A stretch of 64,000 nucleotides of DNA from Enterobacter vonholyi (GCF_008364555.1 NZ_VTUC01000006.1:558001-622000), one strand, 5' to 3'; positions 43,851 through 52,971 are shown, numbered from the stretch's first letter. The notes: generated from the letters alone by a model not told the origin. Translations and numbers: made by a program.

Positions 43851-45167
43851 TTATTGTTGTGTGTACTGGTTTTTCGGTTGGTCTAAGCCAAGGCTTTCGC
43901 GCAGCGTGGTGCCCGGGTAGTCGGTACGGAACAGGCCGCGGGCCTGCAGAACAGGTACCACCTGGTCAACAAAGCGCGGGAAGGTGTCCGGCGTGCCGCC
44001 CTGAATGATGAAGCCGTCTGCGGCATAGCCTTCGAACCAGGCCTGCAGACCATCGGCTACCTCTTCCGGCGTACCGGAAAAGCGTGGACGAGGCGAAGCG
44101 GCTTCAAGGGCCACCTGACGCAGGGTTAAGTTGCGCTCTCGGGCATTACGCTTAATTTCATCGGTGGTGCTGCGGAAGCTGTTTTTGCCTAAGTCGCCGA
44201 TATCCGGGAACGGCTCGTCGAGCGGATACTGGCTGAAATCGTGATGTTCAAAATAGCGTCCGAGGTAATTGAGGGCGTCGTTAATCGACACCAGCGCCGC
44301 CGTGGTCTGGTACTGATTTTCCACGTCATCGGCGTCTTTACCCACAATCACGCTGACGCCCTGGAAAATATGGAGATCCGAGGCGCGGCGGCCGTTTGTT
44401 TCCAGCTGCTGTTTTACGTCCTGATAAAAGGCTTTTGCCTCGTCGAAGGTCTCGTGGTGGGTGAAAATGGCGTCGGCATGTTTCGCCGCCAGTTTTTTCC
44501 CGTCGTCCGACGCCCCGGCCTGAAAGACAATCGGGCGACCCTGCGGCGTGCGGCCAATATTCAGCGGACCGGCGACCTGGAAGAAGTCACCGTGGTGATC
44601 GAGCGTATGCAGTTTGGCCGGGTCAAAAAATTGACCGCTCTCTTTGTTGCGGATAAACGCGTCGCCTTCCCAGGAATCCCACAGCCCTTTCACCACGTCA
44701 AGATACTCATCGGCAATGCGATAGCGCAGCGCGTGTTCGGGGTGTTTTTCGCGGGAAAAGTTCTTCGCCGACCCTTCCAGCGGCGAGGTCACCACGTTCC
44801 AGCCCGCGCGGCCGTTGCTGAGGTGATCGAGGCTGGCAAACTGGCGCGCCGTGGTAAAGGGCTCGCTGTAGGAGGTGGATAAGGTTCCCACCAGTCCCAG
44901 GCGCGAGGTGATGCTGGCCAGTGCGGAAAGCACGGTTAACGGTTCAAAACGATTCAGAAAATGAGGGATCGATTTCTCGTTAATATAGAGACCATCGGCC
45001 ACAAAGAGAAAATCGAGCTTACCTTCCTCGGCCTTTAACGCCGTCGCTTTCACGAAGTCGAAATTAATACTGGCGTCGGCGATCGCCGCAGGATGGCGCC
45101 ACGCGGACATATTTCCGGATGCACCATGCAGAATGGTGCCCAGCCGCAGTTGTCGGGTTGCAGACAT
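43851..45167 (-). CDS. NtaA/SnaA/DszA-family FMN-dependent monooxygenase (CmoJ/YxeK-like)
   Basis: A 438-aa flavin-dependent monooxygenase. Family marks include A-W-R-H-P near residue 23, the N-F-D-F-V-K-A-T-A segment, [19 protein letters not shown], and [10 protein letters not shown]. Relatives cleave C-S or C-N bonds using reduced FMN and O2; in Bacillus, YtnJ/CmoJ and YxeK split N-acetyl-S-alkyl- or S-succinyl-cysteine. ATG 45167 gives the usual [11 protein letters not shown] start with GAGAGG upstream. It lies 16 bases after the M20 deacetylase-like gene. Predicted key C-S cleaving enzyme of the pathway. Confidence 0.92.
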   Translation of the reverse strand: MSATRQLRLGTILHGASGNMSAWRHPAAIADASINFDFVKATALKAEEGKLDFLFVADGLYINEKSIPHFLNRFEPLTVLSALASITSRLGLVGTLSTSYSEPFTTARQFASLDHLSNGRAGWNVVTSPLEGSAKNFSREKHPEHALRYRIADEYLDVVKGLWDSWEGDAFIRNKESGQFFDPAKLHTLDHHGDFFQVAGPLNIGRTPQGRPIVFQAGASDDGKKLAAKHADAIFTHHETFDEAKAFYQDVKQQLETNGRRASDLHIFQGVSVIVGKDADDVENQYQTTAALVSINDALNYLGRYFEHHDFSQYPLDEPFPDIGDLGKNSFRSTTDEIKRNARERNLTLRQVALEAASPRPRFSGTPEEVADGLQAWFEGYAADGFIIQGGTPDTFPRFVDQVVPVLQARGLFRTDYPGTTLRESLGLDQPKNQYTQQ

Positions 45168-45183
45168 ATTTACCTCTCCTGAA

Positions 45184-46305
45184 TTAAACGTGTTGCAGGG
45201 CTTTTTCCGCAAGCTGTGCAAAATAGCGGGCAGCGGGCTCAATCAGTGCTTCATCCGGGTTGAAGGCCGGATGATGTAAACCAAACGGGCTGTTGCTGCC
45301 AATGCTGACAAACGCGCCGGGAACTGACTGCAAATAGACCGCAAAATCTTCCCCGCCCATATGCAGCTCGGCGTGCCGGGTTTCGTAGCCTGCTTCTCTG
45401 GCGACCGAGGTGGCGAAATCGGCCCAGCGCTCGTCGTTCACCAGCGCGGTGGGCCCGGCATACCAGGTGATATCAATCTGCGCGCTGAAGGCGCTGGCAA
45501 ACCCGGCGGCGATTTCACCCACGCGGGCTTTCACATTCTGCTGCACTTCCGTGCGATGGGTGCGCAGCGTGCCTTCCAGCTCGACGCTTTCCGGCAGCAC
45601 GTTCCAGGTGTTACCGCCCGCGATGCGGGTCACGCTCAGCACCACCGAATCCAGCGTGTTGACGTTGCGGCTGGCGACGCTTTGCAGCGCCGTCACCAGC
45701 TGGCTTGCCAGCACAATGGCGTCGTTGCCTTCGTGAGGACGCGCGGCGTGCGCGCCTTTACCGGTAATGCGGATCACAAAGCGGTCGACGTTGGCATAGA
45801 ACGGCCCGCCGCGGGTGGCGAACTCACCGACCGGCAGGCCGGGCTCGTTGTGCATGCCGAAAATCGCGCTGACGTCACGCAGGGCACCGGCGCGCACCAT
45901 GCTCTTCGCACCGCCAAAGTTCTCTTCGGCAGGCTGAAACAGGATCCGCACCCGGCCGTTTAGCGAAGCTTCCCGCTCTTTCAGCTTTAACGCGGCACCG
46001 AGGATAACGCTGGTGTGAATATCGTGTCCGCAGGCGTGCATCACCCCTGCACGCTGCGAGCTGAACGGCACGCCGCTGCGCTCTTCTATCGGCAGGGCAT
46101 CGATATCTGCCCGGAGCGCAACCAGCCTGCTGCCCGTCCCGATTTCCGCCACCAGCCCGGTCGACAGGTCGTAAGGCTGCGGGGCGATCCCGGCATTCGT
46201 CAGCCACTGGCGCAGGCGCGCGGTGGTTTCGACCTCCTGGCCGGACAGCTCCGGGTTCTGGTGCAGTTCGCGACGCCAGGCAATCAGCTGTTCGCCAAAG
46301 CTCAT
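45184..46305 (-). CDS. M20-family amidohydrolase (SndA/SndB-like deacetylase)
   Basis: A 373-aa metallo-amidohydrolase of the hippuricase/N-acyl-amino acid deacylase group. Metal-binding residues appear in [10 protein letters not shown] (Cys and His), P-A-E-E-N-F-G-G and [10 protein letters not shown]; the catalytic region ends with M-G-G-E-D-F-A. Bacillus SndA and SndB remove the acetyl group from N-acetylcysteine after C-S cleavage. The same final step, releasing free cysteine, is inferred here. Start overlaps the preceding LLM gene stop by 4 bases. Confidence 0.9.
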   Translation of the reverse strand: MSFGEQLIAWRRELHQNPELSGQEVETTARLRQWLTNAGIAPQPYDLSTGLVAEIGTGSRLVALRADIDALPIEERSGVPFSSQRAGVMHACGHDIHTSVILGAALKLKEREASLNGRVRILFQPAEENFGGAKSMVRAGALRDVSAIFGMHNEPGLPVGEFATRGGPFYANVDRFVIRITGKGAHAARPHEGNDAIVLASQLVTALQSVASRNVNTLDSVVLSVTRIAGGNTWNVLPESVELEGTLRTHRTEVQQNVKARVGEIAAGFASAFSAQIDITWYAGPTALVNDERWADFATSVAREAGYETRHAELHMGGEDFAVYLQSVPGAFVSIGSNSPFGLHHPAFNPDEALIEPAARYFAQLAEKALQHV

Positions 46306-47303
46306 ACGGTGACCTCCTTGTTAAGATGCGCCTCGGCAAGCAGGCGCAGCGACGCGACGCGCGTTGCTCCCTCCGCTACAGGCGTGTCGATGATAAATTC
46401 GTCAATGCCCCACTGCTGATGCAGCGCGTTGAGCTGTTCCAGAACCGAATCAGCGGTGCCCGCCAGCAGCGACTGCGCGCGCCGTGCAATGCGCACCGGC
46501 TCGCTGCCCGCCTGGCGCGCAAACGCGTAGGCCTGCTCTTCGCTGGCCACGGTGACACGCTGTCCGTTTGCCAGCTCAACGCCCCACACTTCGACCTTCT
46601 GCGCCAGCGCGTCTGCTTCGGCCTGCGTCGGCGCGACGATCGCCTGTACCGCCACTATCACGTCCCGCGCGCTGTTCTTACGCCAGGTCGATACCACCTC
46701 GCGCAGCAGGTCCGGATCGCCGTTCAGGTGCGCGGCAAACACAAAGTTCCAGTCGAGCCCGGCGGCCAGCAGCGCGCTATCGATACTCGCGCCCAGCAGG
46801 AAACCCTCAGCAGGCGACGGCGGCAGCGGCGTGGCGCGGACGGCCTCTTCATTAGACTGATGCTCAGGACGGATCCAGCGATCGAGCTGAGCCAGCTGTT
46901 CTGCAAAGCTGCCCTTTTCCTGTTGATTCAGGCCCTGCTGCAGCGCGCGGGTTGAGAGCGGTAATCCGCCGGGGGCTTTCCCGACGCCGAGATCGACGCG
47001 GCCAGGCGCCAGCGCGGCCAGCACGTTGAAATTCTCGGCGACTTTATAAGGGCTGTAGTGCTGTAGCATCACGCCGCCAGAGCCAACGCGAATGCGCGTG
47101 GTCTGTCCGAGGATCCAGGCAATCAGCAGCTCCGGCGCAGGGCTGGCAAGCTGTGGGGTGTTGTGGTGTTCGGCAATCCAGAAGCGGTGATAGCCCAGAT
47201 TTTCTGCCTGCTGCGCCAGCGCCAGGGTACGCGCCAGCGCATCGGCAGCCGTTTCGTTTTCAGCGATGGGGCTTTTATCCAGAATGCTGATTCGCCATGA
47301 CAT
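46302..47303 (-). CDS. Luciferase-like monooxygenase, MsnO8 type (YtmO/CmoO-like)
   Basis: A 333-aa single-component LLM flavin enzyme. The start W-R-I-S-I-L-D-K-S-P-I, then F-W-I-A-E-H-H-N-T-P-Q-L-A-S-P-A-P-E, and G-S-G-G-V-M-L-Q-H-Y-S-P-Y-K-V-A-E-N-F are the hallmark of the MsnO8/YtmO subgroup. In the Bacillus ytm operon a homolog accompanies the NtaA-type enzyme and acts on sulfur-oxidised intermediates. First gene of the eight-gene operon; a promoter must lie in the 110 bases up to 47413. Reduced flavin has to come from a reductase encoded elsewhere. Confidence 0.9.
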   Translation of the reverse strand: MSWRISILDKSPIAENETAADALARTLALAQQAENLGYHRFWIAEHHNTPQLASPAPELLIAWILGQTTRIRVGSGGVMLQHYSPYKVAENFNVLAALAPGRVDLGVGKAPGGLPLSTRALQQGLNQQEKGSFAEQLAQLDRWIRPEHQSNEEAVRATPLPPSPAEGFLLGASIDSALLAAGLDWNFVFAAHLNGDPDLLREVVSTWRKNSARDVIVAVQAIVAPTQAEADALAQKVEVWGVELANGQRVTVASEEQAYAFARQAGSEPVRIARRAQSLLAGTADSVLEQLNALHQQWGIDEFIIDTPVAEGATRVASLRLLAEAHLNKEVTV

Positions 47304-47413
47304 GTTGCGTTCTCGTTTGACTTAACATGTCGACATTATTAAAGGCGCATTTCACCACTGAGAAACAATTAATTTACATTTAGTTTGCCGGAAATCAGAT
47401 ATATAAAACCATG

Positions 47414-47953
47414 CTAAGAATAAGACTTTAAGGAGGCGATCAGCGTTTCCACCTGCTCCCGACGGGTAATGCGGACGAAGCGAATATGGCTGTATTGCGG
47501 GTTTTGCAGATCGGCTTCATAGCGCGTGCGGTTATTACGCCAGGTTTTGATCGTCCAGATGATAATGGATTCTCTGCTGAAGAACGCGCGCCGGAAACTC
47601 TCTTTATTTCCCGTTCCGGGCCAAAGCTCGTGTTTATGCCAGGCCCGTTTTATTGCTCGGGTGACCGCCTGCCTGAGGGTGCGGGCAAACCCATAATCCA
47701 CCCACACCACCACATCTACATTGCGCCATTTCACCGGTCGCGTACGGTTGTAGTTTCCGTCGAGCACCCAGTCTGGCGAAGCCTGTAGCGCCTGCTCCAG
47801 CTTTTCTTGAAACTCATCGTCCGGCGTGCCCTGCCAGTCAGCCTGCCAGTAGAGTCTGTCCATCTCGATACAGGGAATAGACAGCGCGGTCGCAATCTGC
47901 TTCGCCAGCGTGCTTTTTCCGCTCCCGCTGGTTCCGATGACGTTAATTTTCAC
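47414..47953 (-). CDS. P-loop nucleoside/adenylate kinase-like protein
   Basis: A 179-aa cytoplasmic ATPase/kinase-fold protein starting M-K-I-N-V-I-G-T-S-G-S-G-K-S-T, with Walker A at residues 7-15. Later segments E-M-D-R-L-Y-W, L-D-G-N-Y-N-R-T and V-V-V-W-V-D-Y fit the family annotated as DNA topology-modulation (FlaR-like) or shikimate kinase-like proteins. No substrate is known. The start is a GTG at 47953, immediately after GGAG, which suggests weak or atypical initiation. It stands alone. Confidence 0.85.
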   Translation of the reverse strand: MKINVIGTSGSGKSTLAKQIATALSIPCIEMDRLYWQADWQGTPDDEFQEKLEQALQASPDWVLDGNYNRTRPVKWRNVDVVVWVDYGFARTLRQAVTRAIKRAWHKHELWPGTGNKESFRRAFFSRESIIIWTIKTWRNNRTRYEADLQNPQYSHIRFVRITRREQVETLIASLKSYS

Positions 47954-48243
47954 CTCCGCCTCACTGTGTTAACGAAAACTGACCAAATGATAGCGTTTTC
48001 ATCCTGTTAACGAAACGCTATTTCAGCATGACAATTTTTCCACAGTGACGATCTCCCTCTTGCAGTTTGGGTTATGTCATTTATTTGCATCGCCATCCCA
48101 AAATGCCCCTGAAAATATTTTCATTTTTATTACATCCGACAAAATTAACAGATTAAAAATAATGAACAGTGGGTATTTCAGGCAGTCAAAATTTCAGAGA
48201 GAATAAGCAGAAGACAGTTATAAAAAATAATCACACTCATCTT

Positions 48244-48271
48244 GCCGGAGCGTTTTCCGGATGTTTTTTAT
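48244..48271 (+). other. Terminator-like hairpin in the leader of the redox receptor gene
   Basis: The 344-base gap 47954-48297 is A/T-rich without a gene. Near its end CCGGA-GCGTTTT-TCCGG-type pairing (GCCGGAGCG...TTCCGGATG) is followed directly by TTTTTTATT, only about 30 bases before the receptor start codon. It looks like an intrinsic terminator inside a leader and could attenuate the gene, or may end an unseen small RNA starting upstream. Confidence 0.35.
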
Positions 48272-48297
48272 TCTTGCACATCATCATGGAGTTACTC

Positions 48298-49833
48298 ATG
48301 AGGCGTAACACTCCCGTTACACAAAACGAGTATTTACTTAACGATGGTTCGACGTTAATGTCGACCACCGATACAAAAAGTCATATTACCTACGCTAATT
48401 CCGCTTTTATTGAAGCCAGCGGATATAAAGAAGAGCATCTTTTGGGCGAGCCGCATAACCTCATCCGCCATCCCGACATGCCTGCCGAAGCGTTTGGCGA
48501 CATGTGGTTTACCCTGCAGCAAGGTGAGACCTGGACCGGGCTGGTGAAGAATCGTCGTAATAATGGCGATCACTACTGGGTGCGAGCAAACGTGACGCCG
48601 GTCTGGCAGGGCGGATCCCTGACGGGCTATATTTCCGTGCGAAATAAACCCACACGCGAGGAGATTGCGACCAGTGAAAAACTCTATACAAAAGTGCGTA
48701 ATAACGAATTAAAACATTACCGTTTTTATAAAGGATTGCTGGTTCGACGCGGTTTATTTTCATTTATCTCGCTCTTTAAATGTCTCAGCACCCGTAAACG
48801 AATCCATCTTGGTATTGCGACGACGGCGTTACTCTCCTGTCTGGCCGTGTATTTATTTCCTGATAAATTTGTGCAATCGGCAAGTCTGGTGCTGCTGTTT
48901 ACTTCCCTGGGTTATTATCTTCATGCGCAGATCGCCAGTCCGTTAAAATCCATTGTGCAACAGATGCAGCGCGTGGTTTCAGGACGTAAAACGGACTATT
49001 ACCATTTTGACAGGATCGATGACATCGGGCTGATGATGCGCCTGGTGAATCAATCAGGTTTGAACCTGAATTCGCTGGTTGACGATGTCGGGGCGCAAAT
49101 CAGCGGAATTAGCACCATCAGCCAGCAGGTTGCCAAAGAAGGTGCGGCGCTACAGACGCGCTCTGAAGAAACAGCAGACTTTCTGCAGCAAACCGCGTCG
49201 GCAGTAGAAGAGATTGCCAGCGCGGTGAAGCAGACGGCCGAAACCGCGAACGAGGCGATCCAGATGGCCGATCGCACCAGCGACAGCGCACACCGCGGTG
49301 AAGCGATGATGAAAGAGACCATCGGTATGATGCAGTCCGTGTCGCAGGATAACAGCCAGATCGTTGATATTATCAGCGTTATCGATCGCATTGCCTTCCA
49401 GACTAACATTCTTGCGCTGAACGCTGCCGTTGAAGCGGCGCGTGCGGGTGAAGCCGGGCGCGGTTTTGCCGTGGTGGCGGCTGAAGTGCGTAATCTTGCG
49501 CAGCACTCCGCGACGGCGGCAAAAGAGATCAAAGCGCTGATCGAGAAAAACGTCGCCAGCGTCAACGCTGGCGTGGAGAAAGTGGAACAGACCGAAACGC
49601 AGCTGACGGTTATGATCGACAACGTGCTGCGTGTCTCCTCCCTGATTAAGGAGATCGGCCACGCCACGCAGGAGCAAACCCAGGCGCTGACGCTCATCAA
49701 CGCATCCATCTCCCGTATCGGTGCAATGACCCACAACAATACGGGGATGGTGGATAACGTCACTCACGCCGCGAATCACCTGACGGAGCGCACGACGCGC
49801 CTTAAGCAGGCGATTGCCGTTTTTGGCGGTTAG
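48298..49833 (+). CDS. Aer-like PAS-containing chemoreceptor
   Basis: A 511-aa inner-membrane energy-taxis receptor. The N-terminal PAS domain (about 18-115) keeps the FAD-binding residues of E. coli Aer at the same numbers: R57, H58, D60 and W79. A hydrophobic anchor (about 170-210) without a periplasmic ligand domain follows, then a HAMP-like part and a signalling domain with the conserved hairpin tip I-D-R-I-A-F-Q-T-N-I-L-A-L-N-A-A-V-E-A-A-R-A-G-E. No CheR-binding pentapeptide is seen at the C-terminus. Divergence from Aer outside PAS and hairpin suggests a paralog sensing redox state. ATG 48298 follows GGAG. Confidence 0.9.
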   Translation: MRRNTPVTQNEYLLNDGSTLMSTTDTKSHITYANSAFIEASGYKEEHLLGEPHNLIRHPDMPAEAFGDMWFTLQQGETWTGLVKNRRNNGDHYWVRANVTPVWQGGSLTGYISVRNKPTREEIATSEKLYTKVRNNELKHYRFYKGLLVRRGLFSFISLFKCLSTRKRIHLGIATTALLSCLAVYLFPDKFVQSASLVLLFTSLGYYLHAQIASPLKSIVQQMQRVVSGRKTDYYHFDRIDDIGLMMRLVNQSGLNLNSLVDDVGAQISGISTISQQVAKEGAALQTRSEETADFLQQTASAVEEIASAVKQTAETANEAIQMADRTSDSAHRGEAMMKETIGMMQSVSQDNSQIVDIISVIDRIAFQTNILALNAAVEAARAGEAGRGFAVVAAEVRNLAQHSATAAKEIKALIEKNVASVNAGVEKVEQTETQLTVMIDNVLRVSSLIKEIGHATQEQTQALTLINASISRIGAMTHNNTGMVDNVTHAANHLTERTTRLKQAIAVFGG

Positions 49834-49887
49834 CCGTTCGGGGTCTGTGAAGCCTGAGATTATTTTTGTGCGTTATCGAAGATCCGT

Positions 49888-49923
49888 CACCCGCCTGTTA
49901 CCGTTTCATGTTAACGGCGGGTG
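49888..49923. terminator. Stem-loop after the redox receptor gene
   Basis: CACCCGCC pairs with GGCGGGTG, extended by inner GTTA/TAAC pairs, 55 bases after the receptor stop. It lacks a T run, so it may be a weak terminator or mRNA-end structure. Confidence 0.45.
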
Positions 49924-49977
49924 CTCTGAGGTAACCCCAATTTATACCATCTGGTAATAATTAAGATATTCTGATGA

Positions 49978-50260
49978 TTAAATAATCAACCTCGCGATTG
50001 TTTTGACTAAAAACTCATCACGATTCAGCGTGTTGTGATCCCCGTCTGCTCTGACCACACGATTTCCTTCGACGTGCATCACTTTCGGCACGGTTATATT
50101 TTGCGTCGCTTATGAATTGCAGGTAGGATGCCTCGCCATGTTTCGCCTTATCCATACGCAGAATGACTGGGAAGGCGACATGTGTTTGCGCAGAAGCAAT
50201 CGTTTGTATTGCGCTCTGCCAGGCAGGACTATCACGATAATGGTTCAGACAGGCAAACAG
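49978..50260 (-). pseudogene. Probable frameshifted remnant of an unknown gene
   Basis: On the minus strand one frame from about 50260 reads L-N-H-Y-R-D-S-P-A-W-Q-S-A-I-Q-T-I...G-E-A-S-Y-L-Q-F-I-S-D-A. At about 50110 meaningful coding shifts to another frame: T-Q-N-I-T-V-P-K-V-M-H-V-E-G-N-R-V-V-R-A-D-G-D-H-N-T-L-N then L-V-K-T-I-A-R-L-I-I and a stop at 49980-49978. The join can be explained by loss of a few bases in a GCGAC repeat. No start codon or upstream part remains; ansP begins at 50269. The G-D-H-N near the end recalls a hydrolase C-terminus, but I do not identify the parent gene. Confidence 0.4.
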
Positions 50261-50268
50261 GTAACTCA

Positions 50269-51765
50269 ATGAAAACAAGCAATAAAAGCGCAGCCGATCA
50301 TCACGCTGCTAAACGTCGCTGGTTGAACTCCCACGAAGAGGGCTACCACAAAGCGATGGGCAACCGTCAGGTTCAAATGATCGCCATCGGCGGCGCTATC
50401 GGAACGGGTCTGTTTTTAGGTGCTGGTGCACGCCTGCAGATGGCTGGCCCGGCTCTCGCCCTGGTCTATCTGGTGTGCGGGATCTTCTCTTTCTTCATTC
50501 TACGCGCGCTGGGCGAGCTGGTACTGCATCGCCCTTCCAGCGGCAGCTTCGTCTCTTATGCCCGTGAATTCCTCGGTGAAAAAGCCGCTTACGTTGCGGG
50601 CTGGATGTACTTCGTCAACTGGGCAATGACCGGTATCGTCGATATCACCGCCGTAGCGCTGTATATGCACTACTGGGGCGCGTTTGGCGATGTGCCACAG
50701 TGGGTCTTTGCGCTTGGCGCGCTGGCGATTGTCGGCACCATGAACATGATCGGCGTGAAGTGGTTCGCGGAGATGGAGTTCTGGTTTGCGCTGGTAAAAG
50801 TACTGGCCATAGTGGTGTTCCTGGTCGTGGGTACCGTCTTCCTCGGCAGCGGTAAGCCGCTGGACGGCAATGCCACCGGCTTCCACCTGATAACCGATAA
50901 CGGTGGATTCTTCCCGCACGGTCTGCTGCCTGCGCTGGTGCTGGTTCAGGGCGTCGTGTTCGCCTTCGCCTCTATCGAACTGGTGGGTACCGCAGCTGGG
51001 GAATGTAAAGACCCGCAGACCATGGTGCCAAAAGCCATTAATAGCGTGATCTGGCGTATCGGTCTGTTCTACGTCGGTTCAGTGGTGCTGCTGGTTCTGC
51101 TGCTCCCGTGGACTGCCTATCAGGCGGGTCAGAGTCCGTTCGTGACCTTCTTCTCTAAGCTGGGCGTGCCTTACGTTGGCAGCATCATGAACATCGTGGT
51201 CCTGACCGCGGCGCTCTCCAGCCTGAACTCCGGCCTTTACTCTACCGGTCGTATCCTGCGCTCCATGTCGATGGGCGGTTCTGCGCCGAAATTCATGTCG
51301 AAGATGAGCAAGCAGCACGTGCCGTACGCCGGTATTCTGGCGACGCTGGTAGTGTACGTATTCGGCGTATTCCTGAACTATCTGGTACCGTCTCAGGTAT
51401 TCGAAATCGTTCTGAACGTGGCGGCACTCGGGATTATCGCGTCCTGGGGCTTTATCGTGGTCTGCCAGATGCGTCTGCGCAAAGCGATTAAAGAAGGCAA
51501 AGCCGCTGACGTCAGCTTTAAGCTGCCTGGCGCGCCGGTGACCTCCTGGCTCACCCTGCTCTTCCTGTTCAGCGTGCTGGTGCTGATGGCGTTCGACTAC
51601 CCGAACGGCACCTACACCATCGCGACCATTCCGCTGCTGGCCGTGCTGCTTATTGCGGGCTGGTTCGGCGTGCGTAAACGCGTTCATGAAATTCACAGCA
51701 CCGCGCCGGTTCATCCTGATGATGAAAAACACGACGCGCCGCTGGTGGAAGAAACCTCGCGTTAA
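50269..51765 (+). CDS. ansP: AnsP, L-asparagine permease
   Basis: A 498-aa inner-membrane amino acid-polyamine-organocation transporter with 12 helices. From R-R-W-L-N-S-H-E-E-G-Y-H-K-A-M-G-N-R-Q-V-Q-M-I-A-I-G-G-A-I-G-T-G onward it is nearly identical to E. coli AnsP, which imports L-asparagine. ATG 50269 gives the M-K-T start as in E. coli; the longer open frame upstream is not conserved. It is followed by a strong terminator shared with the convergent yncE. Confidence 0.96.
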   Translation: MKTSNKSAADHHAAKRRWLNSHEEGYHKAMGNRQVQMIAIGGAIGTGLFLGAGARLQMAGPALALVYLVCGIFSFFILRALGELVLHRPSSGSFVSYAREFLGEKAAYVAGWMYFVNWAMTGIVDITAVALYMHYWGAFGDVPQWVFALGALAIVGTMNMIGVKWFAEMEFWFALVKVLAIVVFLVVGTVFLGSGKPLDGNATGFHLITDNGGFFPHGLLPALVLVQGVVFAFASIELVGTAAGECKDPQTMVPKAINSVIWRIGLFYVGSVVLLVLLLPWTAYQAGQSPFVTFFSKLGVPYVGSIMNIVVLTAALSSLNSGLYSTGRILRSMSMGGSAPKFMSKMSKQHVPYAGILATLVVYVFGVFLNYLVPSQVFEIVLNVAALGIIASWGFIVVCQMRLRKAIKEGKAADVSFKLPGAPVTSWLTLLFLFSVLVLMAFDYPNGTYTIATIPLLAVLLIAGWFGVRKRVHEIHSTAPVHPDDEKHDAPLVEETSR

Positions 51766-51782
51766 GCATCCGGTAAGCATTA

Positions 51783-51813
51783 AAAAGGGAAGGCAAATGC
51801 CTTCCCTTTTTTT
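51783..51813. terminator. Bidirectional terminator between ansP and yncE
   Basis: AAAAAGGGAAGGC and GCCTTCCCTTTTTTT flank a short AAAT loop: a perfect GC-containing stem with A and T runs on both sides. It ends ansP on the plus strand and yncE on the minus strand. Confidence 0.95.
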
Positions 51814-51816
51814 ATC

Positions 51817-52878
51817 TTACAGCGCGATACGAATGACATCGTCAGGCTGGGTAGCTTCCTGCTGGCGAGTCGATTTTTGCTTCACCGTCACGTACAGGGT
51901 TTTGCCATCCGCAGAGAGCGCCAGGCTGTTCGGGTAGACCGGCGTGTCGAACGTTTTAGTCACCTTATACGTTTTCGCATCTATCACGCTCACCTTGCCG
52001 GCTTCACGGTGCGTCACATAGGCTTCATTGCGGGCTGGGTTAAACAGGACCGCCAGTGACTCAGGCGCGGATATTTTCTCGATCACGCTACCGTCTTTCA
52101 GGCTCACCACCAGCACTTCCGGCTGCTTTGAATCGGTCAGGAACGCGCGCTGCCCGGCAGTGTCGAGGCTCAGGTTCAGGTAGAAGTGCTCTTTCCCGTC
52201 ATCCTGCACTTTTTTACGGCTCAGGATTTTGTTCGTGGCCGTATCAATGGTTAACAACTCGCCGTCCGCATTCGTGGTGTACAGACGTTTCGCCTGCCCA
52301 TCCAGCGCCAGGCCGGTGCTGTAAGTACCGGTATTGGCAATGGTCTCTTTTAGCTTCAGCGTGGCGCCATCCACCACCCAAATCACGCTCTCTTTACCGA
52401 CACCGGTGATGTAAATGGTGTTGCTCGCGTCGTCCGCCACCAGCTGGCGCGGCTGCAGCGGTTTGACGGTTTCGCTGCGTTGACGCCCGTCCAGCACCAG
52501 CCGCCCTTTTACGTCACCCGTTTTAGCATCAATCGCGGTTACCGCGCCGTTGATCGTATTGCCGAACCACAGCGTTTGGGTCGCATTGTCAATGGTGGCA
52601 CCAAAGGGCTTGAGATCGCTATGGATCGCCTGCGTCACGTCCAGCGTGACCGGATCAAGACGGTAGACCACTCCGCCCTTATCGGTTTTACGGCTTTGCG
52701 AGGTCGCCACCCACAGCGCATTCTCCTGCTGGCTGACCGCCATTTCATACGCCCCTTTGCCCACCGCTTTACGCAGCACCTCTTCGGCGGCATGCACCTG
52801 GAACGTCCCGGCAAGCAGTAAAGTGGCAGACAGCAGTGACAGGCTCAGACGCGGTGAGCACAGATGACGTAAAGACAT
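51817..52878 (-). CDS. yncE: YncE, periplasmic beta-propeller protein
   Basis: A 353-aa secreted protein, the same length as in E. coli. The signal peptide ends near F-Q-V-H-A-A before E-E-V-L-R-K-A-V-G-K-G-A-Y-E-M-A. Repeated blade motifs such as L-A-V-L-F-N-P-A-R-N-E-A-Y-V-T-H-R and S-L-A-L-S-A-D-G-K-T-L-Y-V-T-V-K form a seven-bladed propeller. E. coli YncE is iron-repressed and reported to bind DNA in vitro; its role is unsettled. It is divergent from the TonB receptor gene across a Fur box. ATG 52878 gives the proper signal peptide. Confidence 0.95.
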   Translation of the reverse strand: MSLRHLCSPRLSLSLLSATLLLAGTFQVHAAEEVLRKAVGKGAYEMAVSQQENALWVATSQSRKTDKGGVVYRLDPVTLDVTQAIHSDLKPFGATIDNATQTLWFGNTINGAVTAIDAKTGDVKGRLVLDGRQRSETVKPLQPRQLVADDASNTIYITGVGKESVIWVVDGATLKLKETIANTGTYSTGLALDGQAKRLYTTNADGELLTIDTATNKILSRKKVQDDGKEHFYLNLSLDTAGQRAFLTDSKQPEVLVVSLKDGSVIEKISAPESLAVLFNPARNEAYVTHREAGKVSVIDAKTYKVTKTFDTPVYPNSLALSADGKTLYVTVKQKSTRQQEATQPDDVIRIAL

Positions 52879-52952
52879 AACAATTCCTTTTCTGAAAAGT
52901 GGGGTTTGGGCTGACATCACTTCCGGCAGACAACGTCATGGCATTGCCTTTT

Positions 52953-52971
52953 GATAATGAGAATAGTAATC
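52953..52971. promoter_or_regulatory. Fur box between yncE and pqqU
   Basis: GATAATGAGAATAGTAATC matches the 19-base Fur consensus (GATAATGATAATCATTATC) at 15 positions. It sits in the 242-base divergent control region of yncE and the TonB-dependent receptor gene, both known or expected to be iron-repressed. Confidence 0.75.
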
